From NCBI GenBank assembly GCA_050330095.1, contig JBHJOC010000020.1:19519-83518 (forward strand): a stretch of DNA of 64,000 bases. Reading direction: 5' to 3'. Each line of letters starts with the position of its first letter. Position 1 is the first letter of the stretch. The notes under the pieces were generated by a model. The model made no database searches. It was given only the letters and a program-made list of their open reading frames with translations, and was not told where the DNA came from. Position numbers and translations under genes: made by a program. This DNA comes from JBCBWG01 sp036804185 (lineage in GTDB: Bacteria > Pseudomonadota > Alphaproteobacteria > Rhizobiales > Hyphomicrobiaceae). Shown piece by piece: positions 26,088-33,545 of this stretch.

Positions 26088-27518
26088 TCACGCAATCTCT
26101 CGTGTCGGGCTTTCGGTGCGCGTTGAACGCCCCGCCTCGGTGGTGCTCTCTGTCTTTGGGTCGGCAGACCAGACTGACGGGCTTTGCCCTGGTGGCGCGG
26201 ACGCTGCACATTCACGGCTTGATGCGTCACGTGTCGCCATGAGCAGCCGGGCCAGGCGGTCGAGACCGGAAGATGATTCGAACTCGGCCCTGACGCGGCG
26301 CTCCCCGGCCTCCCCAAGCGTGCGGCGCAGGATTGGATCGCGCGCAAGCCGCACGAGCGCGCCAGCCAGTGCGTCGGGATCCTCGGGCGGGACGAGGACG
26401 CCCGTTTCGCCGTCTCTGATCAGTTCAGGGATCGCCGAGACCCTCGTCGAGATGCACGCGAGTCGCTGGCTCTGCGCTTCCACGAGCACGTTCGGGAGGC
26501 CGTCCCGGTCGCCATCGCTGCCGATCCGACAAGGCAATACGAAGACATCCGCGCGGCGGTAAGCCTTAAGGACCTCGTCCTGAGCCTGAGCCCCGAGCCA
26601 TGTAATCCGGCTCGTGAGGCCGAGCGCGCTGGATTTGGCCTTCAACGCGTCTTTCAAGGTTCCGCCGCCGAGGTGGATGAAGCGCCACGAGAGATCGTCG
26701 GGCAAGCGCGCCAAGGCGTCGAGCAAAATGTCGTAGCCCTTCTTCTCCACCGCGCGGCCGCCGCTCAGGATAAGGATCGGGTCAGACCCTGACCGGCCGT
26801 CGCGCGCAGCGAGATCGGTCTCGTCGCGCGGGGCCGGCGCTGCGAACCGCGTCAGGTCAAGGCCGTGGTAAGTCAGGTGCACGCGGTCGGGTGATGGCGC
26901 GAGGCGGCACAGGTGATCGGCGCCAACCTGCGTGCACGTTGTCACCCATGCCGCAGAGCCCAAATGTGTCTTTAACTGCCAGTCTGGCGATGTCCAGATA
27001 TCCTTGGCATGGGCAGAGCAAGACCATGTCAGCCCGGTCATGATGTGGACATAGCGTGTCACGGCCGCGGGCGTGTGGATGAAGTGCGCGTAGAGAGAGG
27101 CCACATCATCGGGCAGCTCTGCGGCCATCACGGCGGCCTGGCCGAAGCGGCGCACACGATTGGGCGTCGGATCACGTAACAGGTCGCCGAGAAACGTGCG
27201 CCAGGCCCGCGTATAGCCTGGCGTGCGTCGAGCTCTCCAGAGGCCTTTCAGGACACGCAGTGGCTCCTGATAGAGGTACTCCGGCAGGTAGACGACCGGG
27301 GCTTGGATTTGATCGTGAACGGGGTGGCGCTTCTTGTCGGTGGGGTGGCGCATTGAAAACAACACAAGACGCAGCCCCCGCAGTTCCAGACCGCGAAGTT
27401 CCTCAGCGATGAAAGTTTCCGAAAGCCGTGGATAGCCCTTGAGCACGACCGCGATGGCAGCAGCCGTTGAACGGCTGTGCCGCATGCCCGGAGAATGCCG
27501 CGCATGGTCCGTCATCAT
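26088..27518 (-). CDS. Glycosyltransferase family 4 protein
   Basis: 476 aa. Begins with VVLKGYPRLSETFIAEELRGLELRG, the usual start of this exopolysaccharide glycosyltransferase group, and has the donor-binding motif DGLPNVLVEAQ (E-x7-E variant with Asp first) after ADVFVLPCRIGSDGD. The last ~50 residues are a polar Ser/Pro/Arg-rich tail without similarity. Start overlaps the upstream glycosyltransferase stop by 4 bp (27515-27518), so the two are coupled. Confidence 0.88.
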   Translation of the reverse strand: MMTDHARHSPGMRHSRSTAAAIAVVLKGYPRLSETFIAEELRGLELRGLRLVLFSMRHPTDKKRHPVHDQIQAPVVYLPEYLYQEPLRVLKGLWRARRTPGYTRAWRTFLGDLLRDPTPNRVRRFGQAAVMAAELPDDVASLYAHFIHTPAAVTRYVHIMTGLTWSCSAHAKDIWTSPDWQLKTHLGSAAWVTTCTQVGADHLCRLAPSPDRVHLTYHGLDLTRFAAPAPRDETDLAARDGRSGSDPILILSGGRAVEKKGYDILLDALARLPDDLSWRFIHLGGGTLKDALKAKSSALGLTSRITWLGAQAQDEVLKAYRRADVFVLPCRIGSDGDRDGLPNVLVEAQSQRLACISTRVSAIPELIRDGETGVLVPPEDPDALAGALVRLARDPILRRTLGEAGERRVRAEFESSSGLDRLARLLMATRDASSRECAASAPPGQSPSVWSADPKTESTTEAGRSTRTESPTREIA

Positions 27519-28720
27519 GCATAGGCCCGCGGTCTCGAGGCCTCGCTGCGGCTGCGTACAATGTCAACGTCTTCTGCGATCCGTGTGAGCCCGTCGAGAT
27601 TGATCGCGTAGGACGATTCCGACGGTCTTGGTCGGGTCGGCAAGCGTTGAAGAACGGCGGCGAGCGCTCTCGGGTTCTTGGCTTGATCGGGGTCGATCAT
27701 TTCGACGAGGCCAAACGCCTTCGCGCGCATGGCCCGGATCAACTGTTCTTGGCGCGGCACCTTGCGCGGCACAATCAGCGCGCGCTTGTCAAAGGACATC
27801 AGCTCACAGAACGTATTGTAGCCGCCCATGGCGACGACGGCCGTCGCTCGCTGAATCATGTGTTCGAGATTGTTCTCAAAATCGAGCACCACAGCGCTTT
27901 GGAGTCGTTGTGCGCGGTGTCTGATCTCAAGCTTTTCACGCTGGGACATGAACGGGCCACAGACGAAAACCATCGGGAACCTGAGACTGCGGTCGTGCTC
28001 GTGCGCGGCCAGCACCGCCCGCATGAGCTCGGCTCCATCGCCCCCGCCACCGGCTGTGACCAGCACGTAGGCCTTCGGCAGTTGGCCCTCATGCGCGAAC
28101 GGTTGTGCTGGGACGCTGCGCGCGAGGAACCCGACATGCTCGATGCGCGCGGTCACGCTCGGTGCTAGTTCGACGCCTTGCAGCGGGTTCCAGAAGTCTC
28201 TCGAACCATAAACCCAGATCCGATCGAAATAGCGGTCCACCCAGGACGCTGCCTCGTTGCGCTCCCACTCATGGCGGACGGCATCTGGCTCGTCCAGGAC
28301 GTCGCGCAATCCGAGGATGTTGACGCACCCGAGGCTTTTGAGGCGAGGCAGAGTCGGATCGAGCTCTCCCCTCAAGCCACGCGGCTCCTTGTCGACGATG
28401 AAGACGTCGGGCCTGAAGTTGACGGCTGCACTTTCAATGATCGACCTCCGCATGGCGAGCGTGTCGGAGATATCGATATGGTCGGACAGCGAGGTGTAGT
28501 CGCCATTGTGCAGCTTGATGACACTCGGGATCTTGATGAAATCGACGCGTGCCTTGAAATCGAAAGCGCCGGCGATCGACGAACCGGAGATGATCAGAAC
28601 GCTTGTATGTTTCGCATGATCGACCAGGGCATGGGCTATCGCACGGGTGCGGCGCAAGTGTCCGAGGCCGAAGGTATCGTGCGAGTACATGAGAACTCGC
28701 ACCTTCCGGCTATTTACCAT
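27515..28720 (-). CDS. Glycosyltransferase, COG4671 type
   Basis: 401 aa. N-terminus VRVLMYSHDTFGLGHLRRTRAIAHAL and C-terminal AVVAMGGYNTFCELMSFDKRALIVPRKVPRQEQLIRA place it in the same GT-B group as the third gene of the operon (24839-26071), so the operon has two such paralogues around a GT4 enzyme. First gene of the operon; promoter presumably in the 158-nt gap upstream, where I see no clear boxes. Confidence 0.85.
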   Translation of the reverse strand: MVNSRKVRVLMYSHDTFGLGHLRRTRAIAHALVDHAKHTSVLIISGSSIAGAFDFKARVDFIKIPSVIKLHNGDYTSLSDHIDISDTLAMRRSIIESAAVNFRPDVFIVDKEPRGLRGELDPTLPRLKSLGCVNILGLRDVLDEPDAVRHEWERNEAASWVDRYFDRIWVYGSRDFWNPLQGVELAPSVTARIEHVGFLARSVPAQPFAHEGQLPKAYVLVTAGGGGDGAELMRAVLAAHEHDRSLRFPMVFVCGPFMSQREKLEIRHRAQRLQSAVVLDFENNLEHMIQRATAVVAMGGYNTFCELMSFDKRALIVPRKVPRQEQLIRAMRAKAFGLVEMIDPDQAKNPRALAAVLQRLPTRPRPSESSYAINLDGLTRIAEDVDIVRSRSEASRPRAYA

Positions 28721-28879
28721 TGCTGGAGCCCCTCGTTACCTCGCCAGCCCCGTCGAGCAAACGCAGACCGTATGCGCAACGCGGCAGCCCGATCGACATC
28801 AGATCGGCTGAAGTCACAGCTATGGTGCGAATTCCCAACAGTGTTGTGACAAGTAATCACCCCTCTGATCACAGTCCAA

Positions 28880-30079
28880 TCACTTATACGGGTCTGCCGC
28901 GTCCCTGAGGCCGTCGCCCAGGAAGTTGAAGGCGAGCACCACCAGGATCACAGGAATCACGGGCGTCATCAGCCACGGATAGAGCGCGACCACGTTGATG
29001 TTCTGCGCCTCTGTGAGCAGCACGCCCCAACTCGTGACAGGCGGCCTGAGGCCAAGACCGAGAAAACTCAAGGCTGTCTCGCCCAGGATCATCGTGGGGA
29101 TCGACAGGGAGGATGCTGCAATCAGGTGGCTCGTGAACCCGGGCACGAGATGGCGCGTGATGATGCGCCCAGGTTTGGCCCCCATCAGTTGCGCTGCGAG
29201 CACATAGTCTTCTTCGCGCAGCGACAGCAGTTTGGACCGCACGGCACGCGCAAGACCGGTCCAATCGATCAATCCGAGAATGACCGTGATGAAGAAATAG
29301 ACGGCAAGCGGGCTCCACGTCACGGGCACGATTGCCGCGATCGCGAGCCAGAGCGGGATCGACGGCAGGCTCTGGAGAACCTCGATGATCCGCTGGACGA
29401 TCGCATCGACCCATCCCCCGAAATAGCCCGCAAGCCCGCCGAAGAAGACGCCGAGCACGATCGACACCGTGACGCCGATCAGCCCGATGGTCATCGATAT
29501 GCGCGCGCCATGGAACATGCGCGAGAGGACATCGCGACCGAGCCGATCGGTTCCGAGCAGAAACAGATGCCCGCCCTCGGCCGGGCAGAACAGGTGCAAG
29601 CGTCCTTCGAGCATGCTCCAGAAGCGATAGCGATCGCCGTAACAGAAGAACCGGATGCGTTGGATCGCATCTCTATCTTCGCGATACTCGCGCTTCAGCG
29701 TCTCCATGTTGAGCGTATAGTTATACCCATAAACGAACGGGCCGATGAATGCACCCTCATGGAACAACCGCACCGACTGGGGGGGCGCGTAGATGTGATC
29801 GATATGGCGGCTTTGGTAATCGTATGGTGCGAGAAACTCGGCGAAAGCCGCGCAGAAATAGATGAATCCTAGGAAAATCAGTGAAATGACCGCAAGCTTG
29901 TGCCGCTTGAATTTCCACCACATCAAGGTCCATTGCGATGCGAGGGTTACCCGCTCCTGCTCGGGCGACATGTGCTCGATTGAAAGCTGATCGAACGGCT
30001 CTGGGTTGACATAGTGTCCCAGCGGCGTACCTGGCTCTGGCAGAGGACTGGTCTGCAGGTCGAGGGGCGTTTTGGTCAT
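28880..30079 (-). CDS. ABC importer permease, OppC/YejE-like, with periplasmic insertion
   Basis: 399-aa inner-membrane permease. The EAA-type cytoplasmic loop is visible as LSLREEDYVLAAQLMGAKPGRIITRHLVPG. Between the first transmembrane segment (about residues 62-80) and the transport domain there is an insertion of roughly 100 residues, much longer than in OppC but reminiscent of the insertion in E. coli YejE. C-terminus FNFLGDGLRDAADPYK is classic. Last gene of a four-gene importer operon, 15 nt after the OppB-like gene. Confidence 0.9.
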   Translation of the reverse strand: MTKTPLDLQTSPLPEPGTPLGHYVNPEPFDQLSIEHMSPEQERVTLASQWTLMWWKFKRHKLAVISLIFLGFIYFCAAFAEFLAPYDYQSRHIDHIYAPPQSVRLFHEGAFIGPFVYGYNYTLNMETLKREYREDRDAIQRIRFFCYGDRYRFWSMLEGRLHLFCPAEGGHLFLLGTDRLGRDVLSRMFHGARISMTIGLIGVTVSIVLGVFFGGLAGYFGGWVDAIVQRIIEVLQSLPSIPLWLAIAAIVPVTWSPLAVYFFITVILGLIDWTGLARAVRSKLLSLREEDYVLAAQLMGAKPGRIITRHLVPGFTSHLIAASSLSIPTMILGETALSFLGLGLRPPVTSWGVLLTEAQNINVVALYPWLMTPVIPVILVVLAFNFLGDGLRDAADPYK

Positions 30080-30094
30080 CGTTGGGGATCTCGC

Positions 30095-31093
30095 CTACTT
30101 TGTCGCCCGCCCGGAGAGCCGAATTCGCGGGTCGAGAATGGCGAGCAGGATATCGGAGATAAGAACTCCGATGACGGTCAGCAGCGCAAGGAACATCAGA
30201 AACGATCCGGCGAGATACATGTCTTGCGATTGCAGAGCACTGATCAGAAGTGGGCCCGTTGTTTCCAACGACAATACGATGGCGACGATCTCGGCTCCAG
30301 AAACGATCTGGGGGAGAACGCCGCCGATGTCGGCAATGAAAAAATTCAAGGACATGCGAAGCGGATACTTTGTGACGGCCCGCAACGGCGCGAGCCCTTT
30401 CGCGCGCGCGGTCGTGTAATACTGGCGCTGCAACTCATCGAGCAGGTTGGCTCTAAGGGTCCTGATCATCCCGGCCGTTCCAGCAGTTCCGATCACTATG
30501 ACGGGGATCCAGAGATGTTCGAGAATCGACAGCGCCTTTGCCCAGGTCATTGGCTGATTGACGAATTCCGGCGCCATCAAGCCGCCAATCGAAGTTCCGA
30601 AATAGACGTTCGCCAGATACATCATTACAAGTGCAAGAAGAAAATTTGGCGTAGCAATACCAAGCAATCCCAAGAATGTCAGCCCGTAATCGCTCCAGCT
30701 GTACTGATGCATTGCTGAATAGATCCCGATGGGAAATGCAATCAGCCATGTGACTATAATTGTTACGAATGAGACGAGGATCGTGAAGAAAAGACGGTCG
30801 CCAACAACCTTGTTGACAGACATCTCGTAGGCAAAGGAGTATCCAAGGTCACCTTGTAGCAACCCGCCGACCCATATGAAATAACGTTCAATTGGATGCC
30901 GATCGAACCCATACTCTGCCTTCAAGAATTCGATGTGTGCTCTGTCCACGTTTTCGCCTTGCGCGAGCAGTTCGGCGACGTAGCTTTCGAAATAATTTCC
31001 AGGTGGTAACTCGATGATCGCAAAGACGAGGATGCTGATCAGGATAAGGGTCGGGATCATCAAAAGGACCCTGCGGAGGACATAAGCAATCAT
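30095..31093 (-). CDS. ABC importer permease, OppB/YejB-like
   Basis: 332-aa permease with N-terminal MIAYVLRRVLLMIPTLILISILVF, six hydrophobic segments and the loop RQYYTTARAKGLAPLRAVTKYPLRMSL. Forms the channel with the OppC-like protein. It is separated from the binding-protein gene by 415 nt containing composite hairpin cluster 3, which probably lowers or uncouples its expression relative to the binding protein. Confidence 0.92.
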   Translation of the reverse strand: MIAYVLRRVLLMIPTLILISILVFAIIELPPGNYFESYVAELLAQGENVDRAHIEFLKAEYGFDRHPIERYFIWVGGLLQGDLGYSFAYEMSVNKVVGDRLFFTILVSFVTIIVTWLIAFPIGIYSAMHQYSWSDYGLTFLGLLGIATPNFLLALVMMYLANVYFGTSIGGLMAPEFVNQPMTWAKALSILEHLWIPVIVIGTAGTAGMIRTLRANLLDELQRQYYTTARAKGLAPLRAVTKYPLRMSLNFFIADIGGVLPQIVSGAEIVAIVLSLETTGPLLISALQSQDMYLAGSFLMFLALLTVIGVLISDILLAILDPRIRLSGRATK

Positions 31094-31204
31094 GGTTGGT
31101 GCTCCGCGTGTCCCCAGGGTTCAGCGATTAAGGGTTCAACGATTAAGTGTCCATTCAGCGGGCGGGTCATCGACTCTCACCCCCAATGCCGGGCCTCGTG
31201 TTCC

Positions 31205-31525
31205 GTCTCCGACACTTGGTTTCCTTTGCAGAACCTGATTGACCAAGTGTCGGAGACACAGGGACCACAAGCAACGTCATGAGTCTCGTGTTGCTTTTGT
31301 CACTCATGCTTGGCAGGCGAGACTGCAGAAGGTGGAGACCAAGCGTGAGTGACGCAACACGAGCGCCGCCCATCAGAAGTCCCTGCACCATCCGCAGCAC
31401 CCGCAGTCCAGGGACTTCTGATCGAAAGGCGGTACGGGAATCATCATGTTGCTCGTACCCTTTGCTTTCCGTACTTCGTTGCGGCGCCTAATGAGAGTGA
31501 AAGACGAACTACGGCAAGCGGGTAC
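31205..31525. repeat. Composite hairpin repeat, cluster 3 (types 3, 4, 2, 1)
   Basis: Lies inside the importer operon, between binding protein and permease. Type 3: GTCTCCGACACTTGGT (31205-31220) against ACCAAGTGTCGGAGAC (31242-31257), a perfect 16-bp stem. Type 4: 31285-31363, outer CTCGTGTTGC/GCAACACGAG and inner GTCACTC.TGCTTGG/CCAAGC.TGAGTGAC. Type 2: ATCAGAAGTCCCTG (31372-31385) against CAGGGACTTCTGAT (31409-31422), perfect. Type 1: 31455-31479 against 31504-31525, with GTACCC/GGGTAC ends. The right arm of type 1 covers the last five codons and stop of the binding-protein gene (31509-31525). The remaining ~110 nt toward the permease show nothing. Confidence 0.9.
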
Positions 31526-33539
31526 CAGCTGCGACGTCGTCGGGCACCAACCAGAAAGTGTCGGGTTGATAGATCCCGAAAAAGCCGCCCGGCTCATAGG
31601 CAAAAATACCATCTTGAGGGACGTTCTGCAGCCTTGGTGAGGTCGCGACGGGCTGGCGTGTCCCATTCACGACGCCAATCGTGAAAACCTGCTCCGCGTG
31701 CACGGCCAGGATCTCATGCCAGATTGCGGCACGTTCAGCCGAACTGACGGTCGAGCGCCAGGCCTTCATGAGATCGACGAGGCGCTCGGCATGCGGCAGA
31801 TCGGGACGCTCGCCTTGCTTGCCGGAAGTCTCGACGTAGAGCCCCCACGCCGGCCACTGCAATTGAGCTTGCGCAGTCGGCACCAGTTCCGCCGGGCTCG
31901 TGTCGGCATTGGGGAGGGCATTGTTGAGGCCACCCCAGACGGACATTATAGTCTGGCCCGAATAGATGCGCTGGCGAAACAGGTCGCGCTGGGTCGCCCG
32001 GGGAAAGATCGCGATTCCGATGCTGCGCCACGTATCCTTGATGAGCGCGAGAACATCGGTCTGCTCGGTGCTTTCGCCGGCCGTCTCAAGAATGATCTCG
32101 GCACGCCGTCCATCCGGCAGAAGCCTGATGCCGTCGTAGCTTCGCCGGTCGAGACCCATCGAATCGAGCAATTGGTTCGCGGCGGCTGGATCATACCGGG
32201 CGAATGCGTCGGCGTAGGCCTGACGAAACAGTGGGCTCTGCGGAAGGATCGTATCAGCGCTTTTGCGCGCGAGACCGTAAAAGGTCGCAGCGTTGATTTC
32301 GGCCCGGTTGATGCCCAATGACAGCGCGCGGCGGAAGCGTGCGTCGCGGACAATGGTGCGCCAGACCGGATCGGATGTAGTCAGGTTCGGCACGATCGCG
32401 ATGTGCGAGCCCTTGGCGTTTTCCCAGAGCTTCACGTTGATGACACCACGGCGTTCGGCTGCCTTGAGAAACGTGTAGTCGTCGAAGCGCAGATAGCGGG
32501 CCTGGAGGTCACTGTCGCCAGCCCCGGTTTTGGCCGGAATCAGTGATGATGAGCCGATCAGAATGACGATTTCGTCGATATAGGGGAGTTGGCGGCCCTC
32601 GGGATCGATCCGGTGATAATAGGGGTTTCTTGCAAAGGTGAACGCGCTCGAGGGCGGTTCCGTCGTATTCACCCACGGGTCGAGAACGGGCAATTCGGGG
32701 TCTTCGGCGCGCGCCATTCGCATCTTGCGTGTGTGAAGCGCAGCGGCATTCCTGACGCCTGCCGCCTTGACCATCGCTTCGAGCTGAGCCGGGTCACCGA
32801 GACGCGGGTGGTACTTTTTAAGGTGGTGAGCAGGCAGCGCGATCTGCAGCGGCAACGTCGCTGCCAGGGCCGGAAGGAATTCGGGATTGGGGCCGTCCCA
32901 GGTGTAGCGCACGGTCGTTGTATCGAGCACCTCGAAGATTGGCGGCTTGCCGTTGACGAGCATCGCCGGCGGGATCGCGCGACGGAACTCTGGGTCGTTG
33001 GCAACGTCCTCCCAGGCGTAGCGGAAGTCCTCGGCCGTGAACGGATGACCATCGGACCAACGGTGCCCGGGCCTCAGGTGCAGCGTGAAGATGCGCTGCT
33101 GTTCGACGGTCACATCTGCGAGAATATCAGGGACGATCCGATAGTCCCGATCGTAGCCGACGAGGCGTGCGTAGCCGTAATAGACGGTCATGCGCAGGTC
33201 GTTCTGATTGCCCATCAGCCAGCGCATGCGGCCGCCATGGCGACCGAGCGTGCCCCCGTGCACTCTTGGATCGACAATCAGCGGCACGCTGGGCACGCGT
33301 TTCGCGACCGGTGGAAGCGTGCCGTCGTCGACCCGGCCCACCAGCACTGGTGTTTCAACCAGCCTAGACGGGGCTTCATCCGCTGCTAAGGCGTGTGAGA
33401 TCGCAACGGCGACCACAACGAGATTGATGATCGGGGCAAGCGCGTCAGCAAGCAAAAGGCGTCGACGACCCGAGGGCGCCGTCGGCATTGTTCCCGCGCG
33501 GTCCAGCTTCGAACGTCTCTGCCGCAATTGCATTGGCAT
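31509..33539 (-). CDS. ABC importer substrate-binding protein, family 5 (peptide type)
   Basis: Periplasmic receptor, 676 aa, somewhat longer than usual. Signal region RRRLLLADALAPIINLVVVAVAISHALAADEA near residues 24-55 predicts export. Family-5 features include DVTVEQQRIFTLHLRPGHRWSDGHPFTAEDFRYAWEDV. Start at 33539 has GAGG 5 nt upstream; ATG at 33488 is an alternative with a shorter signal. It starts 6 nt after the ATPase stop. The last codons (GTRLP-stop) are encoded by an arm of hairpin cluster 3, so the C-terminus may have been changed by repeat insertion. Peptide-type substrate is a family inference. Confidence 0.9.
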   Translation of the reverse strand: MPMQLRQRRSKLDRAGTMPTAPSGRRRLLLADALAPIINLVVVAVAISHALAADEAPSRLVETPVLVGRVDDGTLPPVAKRVPSVPLIVDPRVHGGTLGRHGGRMRWLMGNQNDLRMTVYYGYARLVGYDRDYRIVPDILADVTVEQQRIFTLHLRPGHRWSDGHPFTAEDFRYAWEDVANDPEFRRAIPPAMLVNGKPPIFEVLDTTTVRYTWDGPNPEFLPALAATLPLQIALPAHHLKKYHPRLGDPAQLEAMVKAAGVRNAAALHTRKMRMARAEDPELPVLDPWVNTTEPPSSAFTFARNPYYHRIDPEGRQLPYIDEIVILIGSSSLIPAKTGAGDSDLQARYLRFDDYTFLKAAERRGVINVKLWENAKGSHIAIVPNLTTSDPVWRTIVRDARFRRALSLGINRAEINAATFYGLARKSADTILPQSPLFRQAYADAFARYDPAAANQLLDSMGLDRRSYDGIRLLPDGRRAEIILETAGESTEQTDVLALIKDTWRSIGIAIFPRATQRDLFRQRIYSGQTIMSVWGGLNNALPNADTSPAELVPTAQAQLQWPAWGLYVETSGKQGERPDLPHAERLVDLMKAWRSTVSSAERAAIWHEILAVHAEQVFTIGVVNGTRQPVATSPRLQNVPQDGIFAYEPGGFFGIYQPDTFWLVPDDVAAGTRLP

Positions 33540-33545
33540 GGGACC

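Noticed and set aside
31205..31525. Insertion sequence or decayed transposase
   Set aside because: No transposase-like frame and no terminal inverted repeats spanning the whole cluster; each module is its own palindrome.
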